Below, one piece after another: positions 8,298 through 18,700 of a stretch of 64,000 nucleotides of DNA. A program made the position numbers and the translations under genes. The stretch is from Sphingorhabdus sp. Its GTDB lineage: Bacteria; Pseudomonadota; Alphaproteobacteria; Sphingomonadales; Sphingomonadaceae. Location: assembly GCF_029865925.1 (NCBI RefSeq), contig NZ_JARXAI010000064.1:1-64000 (forward strand), written 5' to 3'. Below the pieces are notes generated by a model. That model saw nothing but the letters and a program-made list of their open reading frames with translations, was not told the DNA's origin and did no database searches. How positions within the stretch are numbered: position 1 is the stretch's first letter; every line of letters starts with the position of its first letter.

Positions 8298-9121
8298 CGC
8301 AGCACACTGGCCATAGACCACCAATGTGGGTTAAGTGTTGTTCTTGCCGTTTGTAATGACGCCGTATCGTCAAACAACGCAAAGCATGTCGCTCCAGACC
8401 CGGACATGCGCACGATGGCTGGATTAGCGGAAGAAAGACGTTTCAATATATCCGATATAACGGGACAAATCGCCGCTGCCAAAGGCTCGAGGTCGTTTCG
8501 GCTCACACGCGCTGTGTCCCACATGTCGCCTCGGCCAACTTCGCCACCATCAACACCAGCCCATGCCTTGAATATAGCTGCCGTCGAAACCGACTGAAGC
8601 GGGTTAACCAACAGCAAATACCTTGCTGTGATGCTGCTATCGTCCAAAAACACAAGGTCAGTACCGGTACCACTGCCAAAGCATGCACGGCTGAACACGC
8701 AAGCAGGGATGTCTGCACCCAAAGGTGCAAGAATGTCCGCCAGTTCCTGTTCGGAGGCACCCATGCCCCACAGCCGGTTGAGAAGCCGCGCTGTGGCCGC
8801 GGCGTCTGCGGAACCACCACCAATGCCCGAAGCAATCGGCAGTTGCTTATCAAGCCGGATAGCAGCGCCTTGCGATACTCCAAAATGCGACTTTAACAAT
8901 GCAGCTACCTGAAGCACCAGATTGGTCTCATCTGCAGCGAGACCACTCCCGAATGGCCCGTCTATTTCAAGGCTTAATGCGTCTGAAACATGCGCATGTA
9001 AAACGTCGCCACCTTGCGCAAAAGCAAACAATGTCTCTATATCATGATAGCCATCTGCCCGTCGCCGCCGAACATGCAGGGCAAGATTGATCTTTGCGAA
9101 GGCAACTTCAGAATGATCCAC
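8294..9121 (-). CDS. ispE: 4-diphosphocytidyl-2-C-methyl-D-erythritol kinase
   Basis: A 275-aa GHMP kinase of the non-mevalonate (MEP) isoprenoid pathway, phosphorylating CDP-ME at the 2-hydroxyl. The start FAKINLALHVRRRRADGYH is the classic IspE N-terminus. The ATP-binding GHMP motif is PIASGIGGGSADAAATARL, and the third motif is VRMSGSGATCFALF near the C-terminus. It ends in an ATGA overlap with the downstream amidohydrolase gene. Forty-four bases separate it from the ETF-QO gene upstream on the same strand. Confidence 0.95.
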   Translation of the reverse strand: MDHSEVAFAKINLALHVRRRRADGYHDIETLFAFAQGGDVLHAHVSDALSLEIDGPFGSGLAADETNLVLQVAALLKSHFGVSQGAAIRLDKQLPIASGIGGGSADAAATARLLNRLWGMGASEQELADILAPLGADIPACVFSRACFGSGTGTDLVFLDDSSITARYLLLVNPLQSVSTAAIFKAWAGVDGGEVGRGDMWDTARVSRNDLEPLAAAICPVISDILKRLSSANPAIVRMSGSGATCFALFDDTASLQTARTTLNPHWWSMASVLR

Positions 9122-9165
9122 AAAACGCCTTTAAACCCCGGCCAACAGCCCAAGCGCTACCCCAA

Positions 9166-10806
9166 TCACATATTGGGGTAGTTAGGTCCACCACCGCCCT
9201 CTGGCGTCACCCAGTTGATGTTCTGGTTAGGGTCCTTGATGTCGCATGTTTTGCAATGCACGCAATTCTGAGCGTTGATTTGATAACGCGCGTCTTTACC
9301 TTCTTCCTCAATCCACTCATACACACCTGCCGGGCAATAACGTGTCGATGGGCCCGCGAATTCCATGAACTCACTGGTCTTTTGAAGATCCATGTCCTTG
9401 ACTTGCAAGTGAATTGGCTGATCTTCGGCGTGGTTGGTGTTCGACAGGAACACTGATGACAATCGGTCAAAGCTGAACACGCCGTCGGGCTTCGGATAGT
9501 CGATGCGTTCGGCGGTATTTTTCTTTTTAAGCGCCTTGTGGTCAGGATAATGCTTCATCGTGAACGGCATGCGAATACCAAAATTCTCCAGCCACATATT
9601 GATGCCGGCAAGCGCCGTTCCCAACACATTGCCGTATTTCTCGACCAGCGGCAGGACGTTGCGTACCATTCGCAATTCTGTATAAATCCAGCTTTTTTCA
9701 TAAGCTATCTGATAAGATGTCAGCGCGTCATGCTCGCGGCCCGCTGCCAGTGCTTCAACAGCGGCATCAGCGGCCAGCATGCCGGACTTCATCGCCGTAT
9801 GCGAACCCTTGATACGCGGTACGTTTACGAAACCGGCTGAACATCCGATCAATGCCCCGCCAGGAAAAGCCAGCTTCGGAACCGACTGCCAGCCACCATC
9901 GCTGATCGCGCGCGCGCCATAAGAGACGCGACGCCCCCCAGCGAGTATCTTCTTAACCTCTGGATGCGTTTTCCAACGCTGAAATTCTTCGAACGGTGAC
10001 AGATAAGGGTTGGAATAGTTGAGCCAAACGACAAAGCCCAAGGCTACCTGATTGTTCGCATGGTGGTACAAAAATGCGCCGCCATTTGCATCAGTCAAAG
10101 GCCAGCCCTGGCTGTGAATGACGCGGCCGGCGGAATGCTGCTCGGGCGGAATGTCCCACAATTCTTTAATACCAATTCCGTAAACTTGCGGCTCGCAGTC
10201 TTTATCGAGCGCAAATTGCGGTTTGAGCAATTTGGTGAGATGACCGCGCACGCCTTCGGCAAAGAGTGTGTATTTTGCATGTAGTTCCATGCCCGGCATA
10301 TAATCGTCTTTATGGCTACCATCGCGCGCGACGCCCATGTCGCCCGTCGCTACACCCTTTACCGAACCGTCGCTGTTATAAAGTATTTCTGCCGCCGAAA
10401 AGCCGGGGAAAATTTCTACACCCAAATTTTCAGCCTGCCCCGCAAGCCAGCGGCACAGATTACCAAGCGATCCGGTGTAGGTGCCCTTGTTATGCATGAA
10501 GCCCGGGGTCAGGAAATGGGGCATGTTGAACTTGCCGGTCTTAGTAAGAATCCAATGCTGGTTGTCATTCACCGGCGTATCGGCAAGCGAACAGCCCATA
10601 TTGCGCCAGTCAGGCAGCAGCTCGTCAAGCGCCTTGGGATCGATAACCGCACCGGACAATATGTGCGCGCCCACCTCGGAACCTTTTTCAAGGATGCAGA
10701 CACTAGTGTCGGGCGATTGCTGTTTTATGCGTATCGCAGCCGAAAGGCCTGCTGGCCCTGCGCCAACTATTACAACATCATAGGGCATCGACTCGCGTTC
10801 ACTCAT
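9166..10806 (-). CDS. Electron transfer flavoprotein-ubiquinone oxidoreductase
   Basis: A 546-aa inner-membrane-associated ETF-QO, which passes electrons from electron transfer flavoprotein (fatty-acid and amino-acid oxidation) to ubiquinone. Visible are the N-terminal FAD dinucleotide motif VVIVGAGPAGLSAAIRIK, a GCSAGFVNVPRIKGSHTAMK segment, and the C-terminal [4Fe-4S] domain with CPAGVYEW and NCVHCKTCDIKDP, ending in GGGGPNYPNM. The layout and length match bacterial and mitochondrial ETF-QO. The gene is divergent from the UDG-like gene across a 114-base spacer that must hold both promoters. Confidence 0.95.
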   Translation of the reverse strand: MSERESMPYDVVIVGAGPAGLSAAIRIKQQSPDTSVCILEKGSEVGAHILSGAVIDPKALDELLPDWRNMGCSLADTPVNDNQHWILTKTGKFNMPHFLTPGFMHNKGTYTGSLGNLCRWLAGQAENLGVEIFPGFSAAEILYNSDGSVKGVATGDMGVARDGSHKDDYMPGMELHAKYTLFAEGVRGHLTKLLKPQFALDKDCEPQVYGIGIKELWDIPPEQHSAGRVIHSQGWPLTDANGGAFLYHHANNQVALGFVVWLNYSNPYLSPFEEFQRWKTHPEVKKILAGGRRVSYGARAISDGGWQSVPKLAFPGGALIGCSAGFVNVPRIKGSHTAMKSGMLAADAAVEALAAGREHDALTSYQIAYEKSWIYTELRMVRNVLPLVEKYGNVLGTALAGINMWLENFGIRMPFTMKHYPDHKALKKKNTAERIDYPKPDGVFSFDRLSSVFLSNTNHAEDQPIHLQVKDMDLQKTSEFMEFAGPSTRYCPAGVYEWIEEEGKDARYQINAQNCVHCKTCDIKDPNQNINWVTPEGGGGPNYPNM

Positions 10807-10920
10807 TGCCTTTATCCTTTACCCGGCATGTAATTCAGGCCATCCCGATATTCGAACAGCTTGTGGAAATTGCCATGCCAAGCAATTGACCCCGCCGTCA
10901 ACTGGTGACTGAAGGGATTT

Positions 10921-11673
10921 ATGGGGGATCGGGTAGAAATTACTGCATTTACTGTGGTTGAATCGCTAACTGGCTGGTGGGAGCTTGCCGGACTGGACGC
11001 GGCTGTTAGCGAAACCAGCGTCAACTGGCTTGCAGAAGAAGCGCCTTCAAACGCCCCCATACCGCCTATAAAAACGTCTACCACGCCAGAAATACGTTCT
11101 GCGTCCACTGCTCCGTCCGTCGCTTGGCCGGAAGAGATGTCGTCGTTACGCGAATTGGTGGCACATGGCGCTCCTCTCCCTGGCAACGGCTATGGTCCTT
11201 TGCGTTATGCGCCGATTGGCCCAGACAGCTGTGACGTCATGATTGTTTCAGACTTGCCAGACATTATCGGTTCCTCGGACACTTCAACCGGAGCAAACGC
11301 TGCTCTGCTGCGCCGTATGATGGGGGCTATCGGTATAGAAAGTAACGACTGCTACTGCACATGGATGGCAACGACTATGCCGTCGACAGCGGAAGTCCCC
11401 GAGCGTGACTTTCCCGAGCTGGCAGCGTTTGTGATGCACCAGATAAAGCTTATCAGGCCCAAATCGTTGGTGATACTCGGTGCGTCCACATGCAAGGCTC
11501 TGTTGGGCGAAAATCTCATGAATGCTCGGGCAGAGTTACGGAATATTAGTCATGATGGCCTCAACATAACGGTGTTAGCGACATTTCATCCGCGAACCCT
11601 TATCGCGCGACCTGCGATGAAGGCAGAGGCGTGGAGAGATTTGCAGATGTTTGGAAAAAGGGCAGTTCAATGA
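10921..11673 (+). CDS. Uracil-DNA glycosylase superfamily protein, degenerate family-4-like
   Basis: A 250-aa protein with a variable N-terminus followed by a UDG fold at about residues 95-250. The second active-site motif survives as FHPRTLIARPAMKAEAWRDL, close to the family pattern HPS..LR.P..K...W.DL, and the LGASTCKALLG strand is also family-like. The first motif, normally GEAPG, is VSDLPDIIG here. The CxxC pair expected near the N-terminus and the other two Fe-S cysteines of family 4 are missing. It may be inactive or have another function. It is translationally coupled (ATGA) to the lytic transglycosylase gene. Confidence 0.72.
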   Translation: MGDRVEITAFTVVESLTGWWELAGLDAAVSETSVNWLAEEAPSNAPIPPIKTSTTPEIRSASTAPSVAWPEEMSSLRELVAHGAPLPGNGYGPLRYAPIGPDSCDVMIVSDLPDIIGSSDTSTGANAALLRRMMGAIGIESNDCYCTWMATTMPSTAEVPERDFPELAAFVMHQIKLIRPKSLVILGASTCKALLGENLMNARAELRNISHDGLNITVLATFHPRTLIARPAMKAEAWRDLQMFGKRAVQ

Positions 11674-13415
11674 GTATCAGGGCGAAATGGCTAGCAATTG
11701 CTTTGGCTGCGTCGCCCTTTTCGGCAGCAGTTGCGAATAATAGTGAGGAATTTCGGGCTATCCTACCCCCTCAGCTGGCACCAAATGTTCTCAACGCAAA
11801 AGAAAAAGTTCTGTTTTCCGCAATCTATAATGCCATCCGAACAGAGAAATGGGATGAAGCCGCACGTCTGATTGACACCGCTCCGCGAGGCCCCATGTCA
11901 GCAATGGCGCGCGCTGAACTGTATGTCGCGCCAAATAGCCCAAAGGTTGAAGCCATCCAATTGCAAGCATTGCTCGAGATCGCGCCATATCTGCCACAGG
12001 CGGAACGTCTGGGGGCCATGGCGCGCAAACGAGGTGCGGAAGTTTTACCTAGTCGCCCCGGAGTACGTCGCTTTTCATGGCTTGGTGGGGCGCCAAAACG
12101 TGATTTGCCGACAAATATTGCGAGCGATGATATCCGCGCCGAATTGCAGATTTTTATAAAAAATGATCAGTCGCTGGCCGCAGAACAGTTTTTGGAAACC
12201 AAGGCTGCCGAGTTATCGCCCGAAGCATTGACCGAATTGCAATATCGCGTCGCTTGGTCCTATTATATCGAAAATGACGATGCGGCTGCAAAACGGGTAG
12301 CCGCCGAAGCGCAGTTGGCGGGCGGTGATTGGGGCACACAAGCTGCATGGGTTCGGGGCCTCGCTTCTTGGCGTCTGCGGGAATATGCGGCAGCTTTTGA
12401 AGCATTTGACTATGTATCGCGCTCAGCAGTAAATGACGACTTGAAGGCAGCGGGGCTGTTTTGGGGCGCACGGGCAGCGATGGCGATAAAACAACCACAA
12501 TTTTTTCAGCCCAAAATGCAAAAAGCTGCGCAGTTGCCAGAAACATTCTACGGAATACTCGCGAGTGAAACGCTCGGTATGGTGCCGCTAGCAAGCAAAG
12601 CGGCTAAAGTGGCTAAGCTGGATTGGGCAAGCCTGAAAGACCAAGAGAATGCTGCGCTAGCAGTTGGGCTTGCAGAAATCGGTCAAAACAAATTGGCTGA
12701 CGAGGCGTTGCGCCATCAGGCGAGAATTGGTGATGCGCGGCAACACGCAAACCTCGCGCAATTGGCTGGCGCGCTAAACTTGGCATCAACGCAATTTTGG
12801 CTTGGCCATTATGGTCCGTCGCGGGATCAAAGCAACGCCATGGCGCGCTATCCCATGCCCAATTGGAAACCCAGTGGCGGCTGGCGCGTCACGCCTGCTT
12901 TGGTTTATGCCCATACGCTGCAGGAATCCAATTTCCGTACAGACGTCATCAGCCCCGCTGGGGCGCGCGGCTTGATGCAAGTACGCCCAGGAACAGCTCA
13001 AGACATGGCGCGCGCGCGGGGCGCAGCCTTTACCGCATCTGAACTCGACGTTCCCTCTGTTAATCTGGAGTATGGGCAGTCCTACCTTGAAAAATTGCGT
13101 GATTTGCCGGCGACAGGTGGCCTACTTCCCAAAGTGATCGCAGCATATAATGCCGGCCCCTCGCCGCTTATACGCTGGAACAGCGAAATTCGCGACAATG
13201 GCGATCCTTTGTTGTTTGTTGAGTCCATTCCCTATTGGGAAACACGAGGTTACGTATCGATAATATTACGCAATTACTGGATTTACGAGATGCGCGAGAA
13301 AAAAGCATCGGGAAGCTTGAAAGGCTTAGCTCAATATATGTGGCCCAGATTTCCAGACGCCAATGGCAACGTTACTGCGCGCCGAATTTTAGGAGGCACT
13401 ATTGCCACTCGATAA
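11670..13415 (+). CDS. Soluble lytic murein transglycosylase
   Basis: A 581-aa periplasmic peptidoglycan lyase of the Slt70 type. A short signal peptide (AKWLAIALAASPFSAAVA) leads into a long alpha-helical superhelix. The C-terminal SLT domain has the catalytic glutamate in HTLQESNF, then SPAGARGLMQVRPGTA and AAYNAGPSPLIRW. The track start at 11631 lies within the UDG gene. ATG 11670 gives an ATGA overlap and the correct signal peptide. It would cleave between MurNAc and GlcNAc during wall turnover. The moaB start lies inside its last codons. Confidence 0.92.
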   Translation: MSIRAKWLAIALAASPFSAAVANNSEEFRAILPPQLAPNVLNAKEKVLFSAIYNAIRTEKWDEAARLIDTAPRGPMSAMARAELYVAPNSPKVEAIQLQALLEIAPYLPQAERLGAMARKRGAEVLPSRPGVRRFSWLGGAPKRDLPTNIASDDIRAELQIFIKNDQSLAAEQFLETKAAELSPEALTELQYRVAWSYYIENDDAAAKRVAAEAQLAGGDWGTQAAWVRGLASWRLREYAAAFEAFDYVSRSAVNDDLKAAGLFWGARAAMAIKQPQFFQPKMQKAAQLPETFYGILASETLGMVPLASKAAKVAKLDWASLKDQENAALAVGLAEIGQNKLADEALRHQARIGDARQHANLAQLAGALNLASTQFWLGHYGPSRDQSNAMARYPMPNWKPSGGWRVTPALVYAHTLQESNFRTDVISPAGARGLMQVRPGTAQDMARARGAAFTASELDVPSVNLEYGQSYLEKLRDLPATGGLLPKVIAAYNAGPSPLIRWNSEIRDNGDPLLFVESIPYWETRGYVSIILRNYWIYEMREKKASGSLKGLAQYMWPRFPDANGNVTARRILGGTIATR

Positions 13416-13929
13416 CAACAGGGTGTTCAAGCCCGTGAACATCGCGCTTCTAACGGTTTCCGATACACGTGGAATTGACGATGACAGCAGCGGCGACATT
13501 TTGGCCGAACGGATCATTGCCGCTGGCCACAACATCGTCGACCGAACCATCTTACGCGATGATACCACGTTAATTACCGCACGCTTGCACAATTGGATAG
13601 ATGACGATCAAGTCGACGTTGTTATCTCAACAGGTGGTACGGGATTAACCGGACGGGACGTGACGCCCGAGGCTTTGGACCGCGTCAAAACTAAGGAAAT
13701 TCCTGGCTTTGGAGAATTGTTCCGTTGGCTGAGCTTTGCAAGCATTGGCACATCCACCATTCAATCAAGAGCTTGCGCTGTGCTTGCCCGGGGGACGTAT
13801 ATTTTCGCGCTGCCCGGATCCAATGGCGCGGTAAAGGACGGTTGGGATCAGATTTTGGTGCATCAGCTCGATAGCCGTCATCGCCCCTGCAACTTTGTCG
13901 AACTCATGCCCCGATTGCGCGAAGTTTAG
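13402..13929 (+). CDS. moaB: Molybdenum cofactor biosynthesis protein MoaB (MogA/MoaB family)
   Basis: A 175-aa protein of the MoaB/MogA family, which adenylylates molybdopterin before molybdate insertion, or an inactive relative as E. coli MoaB may be. Motifs are [20 protein letters not shown] at the N-terminus and the pterin-binding [16 protein letters not shown]. The start is TTG 13402 with a strong AGGAGG at 13391-13396, overlapping the end of the transglycosylase by 14 bases. moaC and moeA lie about 19 kb away in the trp cluster, so Moco genes are split over this region. Confidence 0.88.
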   Translation: MPLDNNRVFKPVNIALLTVSDTRGIDDDSSGDILAERIIAAGHNIVDRTILRDDTTLITARLHNWIDDDQVDVVISTGGTGLTGRDVTPEALDRVKTKEIPGFGELFRWLSFASIGTSTIQSRACAVLARGTYIFALPGSNGAVKDGWDQILVHQLDSRHRPCNFVELMPRLREV

Positions 13930-14043
13930 TCTATTTCTTTTTGTTCTCATTCATGTGCAACGGGCAAAATGAAGGATATGAGGCCTCTGCTTCTACCGCC
14001 AAATCTCAACCTATTTTAGGTAAAGGACAGCGTGGTTTTTGCC

Positions 14044-15642
14044 TCAATCCCCCAGCACAAAGTCCTTAAATTGCTGGCGAAGTGCCACTTTCTGAATTTT
14101 ACCGGTACCCGTATGCGGCAGTTCGTCCACGAAAAGCACTCGGTCGGGCATCCACCATTTGACGATGCGCTCGGCCAGATAGGCCTTCACCATTGCTTCG
14201 TCGACCTCCGCACCCGGTTTCTTCACAGCGATCAGAACGGGCCGCTCGTCCCATTTGGGGTGCGCAATTCCAATGGCGCCTGCCTCTGCAATACCTGGGC
14301 AGCCAACCGCGATATTCTCAAGCTCGACTGAACTGATCCACTCGCCACCGGACTTAATGACATCCTTGACTCGGTCAGTAATTTGCATCGTGCCATCGGG
14401 GTGAAGTAACGAAACATCGCCGGTGTCAAACCACTGGTCGGCATCAACAGCGTCGGCTTCTGCCTTAAAATAACGCTTAATGACCCAAGGCCCCCGAATT
14501 TGCAGAGCGCCAGATGTCACCCCATCGCGCGGCGCTACATTGCCATCCTTGTCAATCACCCGCAGCTCAACGCCAAATGGTGTGCGGCCTTGTTTGCATA
14601 CGACATCAATTTGCTCGTCGAGTGTCAAATCATCCCAATTGGGTGTTGGCGCACCCATCGTGCCAATCGGCGACGTTTCTGTCATGCCCCACGCGTGGGC
14701 GACGCGGACTCCAGACTTCATCAGGCGCTCAATCATAGCACGTGGTGCAGCCGAACCGCCAATGGTAACAAGGCGTAATTTGCCAAGCGAAGCGTCGCGG
14801 CCCGCCGCTGCCTCTGCATCCAAATGTGCGAACATAGCAAGCCAGACCGTTGGGACGCCTGCGCTATGCGTGACGCCTTCCTGAAGCATCAGGCCATGCA
14901 ACGTTGCGGCATCATTGGTAGTTGAAAACATAAATTTTACGCCAGCCGCAGCGCCTGCGAAGGGCAGCCCCCAGCTCGCGGCGTGGAACATTGGAACGAT
15001 CGGCAGCAGGACTGCTTGTGGGCTGAGGTCAAAAATGGCTGGCGCGATTTCGGCCATTGCGTGCAATACGGTTGATCGGTGCTGATATAAGACCCCCTTG
15101 GGGTTGCCCGTCGTGCCGCTGGTGTAGCAGAGCATGCAAGCATCCCGCTCGTCACCGGTTGCCCATTCGTAATTGCCATCTTGCGCAGCTATGAATGCGC
15201 TATAACTGTCGTCACGATCAAAGATGACGTAATGCTCGACGGTCTTCAGATGGGATTTCAACCGGTCAATGATGGGCTGAAACATAGCGTCATACATCAG
15301 CACCTTATCTTCGGCATGGTTCATGATGTAGATCAGGTCTTCGTCGAACAGCCGCACATTAACGGTGTGAATAACACCGCCAAAGCCAATCGCGCCATAC
15401 CAAGCCGCCAAATGCCGATGATGGTTCATTGCAAAGGTGGCAATGCGATCGCCCTTTTGAAGGCCAAGACCCGCAAAGGCTTGCGACAGCTTACGCGCCT
15501 CTGCCGCTACACCTGCCCAGTTGGTCCGCTCCATCGTCCCATCGGTCCAACGGGTCACGATTTCGCGCGGACCATGCTCGCGCGCCGCATAGTCAATCAA
15601 ATGGGGAACGCGAAGGTCCCAATCCTGCATGGTGCCGCGCAT
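14044..15642 (-). CDS. Long-chain fatty-acid--CoA ligase family (AMP-dependent synthetase)
   Basis: A 532-aa ANL-superfamily adenylate-forming enzyme that activates a carboxylic acid as acyl-AMP and then acyl-CoA. The AMP-binding P-loop is [19 protein letters not shown], followed by [13 protein letters not shown], the [16 protein letters not shown] hinge region, and the C-terminal catalytic lysine in [15 protein letters not shown]. The track start at 15687 is replaced by ATG 15642, which has GGAGAG about 7 bases upstream. Medium- or long-chain fatty acids are the likely substrates, in keeping with the ETF-QO gene nearby, but specificity cannot be read by eye. It lies downstream of dnaE on the same strand. 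Confidence 0.88.
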   Translation of the reverse strand: MRGTMQDWDLRVPHLIDYAAREHGPREIVTRWTDGTMERTNWAGVAAEARKLSQAFAGLGLQKGDRIATFAMNHHRHLAAWYGAIGFGGVIHTVNVRLFDEDLIYIMNHAEDKVLMYDAMFQPIIDRLKSHLKTVEHYVIFDRDDSYSAFIAAQDGNYEWATGDERDACMLCYTSGTTGNPKGVLYQHRSTVLHAMAEIAPAIFDLSPQAVLLPIVPMFHAASWGLPFAGAAAGVKFMFSTTNDAATLHGLMLQEGVTHSAGVPTVWLAMFAHLDAEAAAGRDASLGKLRLVTIGGSAAPRAMIERLMKSGVRVAHAWGMTETSPIGTMGAPTPNWDDLTLDEQIDVVCKQGRTPFGVELRVIDKDGNVAPRDGVTSGALQIRGPWVIKRYFKAEADAVDADQWFDTGDVSLLHPDGTMQITDRVKDVIKSGGEWISSVELENIAVGCPGIAEAGAIGIAHPKWDERPVLIAVKKPGAEVDEAMVKAYLAERIVKWWMPDRVLFVDELPHTGTGKIQKVALRQQFKDFVLGD

Positions 15643-15711
15643 CAAATTCTCTCCCTCACATAGCGTCGTTAATTGAAGCTGACGCATTTTTATTCAATGT
15701 TTATATCGCAA

Positions 15712-18700
15712 TCAATGCACTAATGCCAAAACTGGCCCTAGAGGCGCAAGCTCTGCATTTTCAATGCCGTCAATTGCCCGAACCTGATCGAGCAAGGACG
15801 CATCAATCTGGTATCGGCGACCCAAGACAATCTGGACCCACCGACCATCTGCAGCACGGGTCTTTATAACCAATTCGCTTCGGCCGCCGTCCAGCGGTGC
15901 AACCATTTGCGCTAGCTGTAATAACGCGGTCTCAGCCGTTACGTCCAACTGCATTTTAAGCCGCGATAAGCTCGTCAGACCGCTCAGTGGCCTAACACTT
16001 TTTACCGAAAAATTTGGAGTTTCATCCCTTGGCCGCATATCCATTTCGCAATGGAGCAAAAGGCATTCCGCATCCTTCGCCCATTCGGCCAGCTGGGTTC
16101 CAACAGCTTCGTCAAAGCAGCGTACCGAAAACTGGCCACTATTGTCAGAAAAATCCGCAATCATGAAGCGCTTGCCTTTGCGGGATTCGCGCCAACGTAC
16201 TCCCTCAATAAGCGCCGACATGGTAGCTGCCCTCCGAACGCCCTCTGGTATTGGACCGCTTTCGAGCCAAACAGCATAAGGCTTTGCACCATGGCTACTG
16301 GCGAGCGCGTCATATTGCGAGCAAGGATGTGCCGAAAAGTAGAAGCCGAACGCGTCCTTTTCCTGATTCATCTGCTCGGCAGGAGCCCAATACAGGCTGC
16401 TGTCGATCCGAAGGGCAGCCATGTCTGACCCGCCCTCGCCAAAGAGACCGCCCTGCCCACTTTCGCGCGAATCCCGCGCGGACTGCGCCGCAGCCAACAG
16501 CGTTTCTGCAGCTCCATGGGCGGAAGCGCGGTTTGGCTCTAACGCATCGAACGCACCTGCTGCTGCCAGATTTTCAAGACTGCGGCGGTTGATTTGGCTA
16601 GGGTCTGCGCGGTTGGCAAAGTCATCAAGGCTTTTGAAAAGCCCAGCTGCTATGCGCTCCGCGACCAAAATCTCCATTGCCCGTTCGCCAACATTTTTAA
16701 TGCCGCCCAGTGCGTAGCGCACGGCATGCTCACCATGTGCGTTCGTTTCGACGATAAACTCGGCCTCACTTCGATTGATGTCTGGCGGCAAACAAATAAC
16801 GTCAAGCCGTCGCATATCGTCCATAAAAATCGCCAACTTGTCGGTTTGGTGCATGTCAAAACACATCGATGCTGCATAAAATTCTTCAGGATGATGCGTC
16901 TTTAACCAAGCGGTTTGATAAGCGAGAACAGCATATGCTGCCGCGTGACTTTTGTTAAAACCATAGCCAGCAAATTTGTCGATTAAATCGAACAGTTCAT
17001 TCGCGCGGTTGGGTGTGATTGCGTGGGTGGCGCAACCGCTGACAAAACGTTCGCGTTGCGCATCCATTTCGGCCTGAATTTTCTTACCCATTGCACGGCG
17101 AAGCAAATCGGCTTCCCCAAGGCTGTAGCCTGCAAGAATCTGCGCGGCTTGCATGACCTGTTCTTGGTAGACGAAAATACCATAGGTTTCGTTTAACACC
17201 GGTTCCAACAACGGATACGGATACTCAATACTCTCCTCGCCGTTTTTGCGGCGACCGAACATGGGGATATTGTCCATTGGCCCGGGGCGATAGAGCGACA
17301 CGAGCGCGATGATGTCACCAAAATTGGTAGGCTTCACTGCTGCTAGTGTGCGCCGCATCCCTTCCGACTCAAGCTGAAACACACCCACGGTATCGCCACG
17401 TTGCAACAGCTCATATACCGCTGGGTCGTCATGCGGCAGTAAGTCGAGGTTTATCTCCACGCCGCGTTTGGCGAGCATTTGGCTACCCTTTTGCAGGACG
17501 GAAAGTGTCTTCAGTCCCAGAAAGTCGAATTTAACCAGGCCAGCACTTTCGACATATTTCATGTCGAATTGCGTGACAGGCATGTCCGAACGTGGGTCCC
17601 GGTACAAGGGCGCCAGCTCCGACAATGCCCGGTCACCAATGACCACGCCTGCTGCGTGAGTCGAACTGTGCCGTGGCAGACCTTCCAGCTTCATCGCAAG
17701 ATCGAACAGACGCTTCACCTGAGCGTCACGCCGATATTCTTCGCGCAGCTCCGCAACTCCCGATAGCGCGCGCTTCAAATCCCAAGGGTCAACGGGTAGG
17801 TTCGGCACTTGCTTGCACAGTCGGTCGACTTGACCATAGCTCATTTGCAAAACGCGTCCGGTGTCTCGTAAAACTGCGCGCGCCTTCAACTTTCCAAAGG
17901 TGATGATCTGCGCAACCTGACGCGAGCCGTATTTCTTCTGCACATAACGGATAACCTCGCCACGCCGCGTTTCGCAGAAATCGATATCGAAGTCGGGCAT
18001 TGATACACGGTCTGGATTCAAAAAGCGTTCGAACAGAAGCCCAAGCTTGATTGGGTCAAGATCGGTAATCGTCAGCGCCCAAGCCACAAGCGAACCCGCA
18101 CCAGACCCGCGGCCCGGCCCAACCGCAATATCCTGTTCCTTCGCCCATTTTATAAAATCGGCAACGATCAAAAAATATCCAGGAAAGCCCATGGAGCAGA
18201 TAACATCGGCTTCAAACTTCAACCGATCAAAATACAGCTGCCGTTCCGCTGGGTCGGTAATCCCTGCAATCTCAAGCCGCTTTTCAAGCCCAAGCCGTCC
18301 GTCTTCGCGCAGTTGCGCATCTTCGGCAGCCCGGTCACCCGCAAGGCTTGGCAATATGGGGCTTCGGATAGGCGCGAGCGCGGCGCACCTTTGCGCGATA
18401 ACGAGCGTATTCGCTAACGCTTCAGGGACATCGGCAAACAACGCGCCCATTTGCTTGCCGGTTTTGATCCAAGTATCTCGGCTGCTCCTGCGGCGATCCG
18501 TGCTTTCGATATAGGTGCCGTCCGATATGCACAGCATGGCATCGTGCGCGTCGAAGAAATCAGGCTCGGCAAAAAAGGCAGTATTGGTCGCGACCAAGGG
18601 AATGTCGCGGGCATATGCAAGGTCAATGAGCGCGTCTTCCGCAGCGTCTTCAACCGCGTCGTTGCGCCTGCTGAGTTCGATATACAAATGCTCGGAAAAC

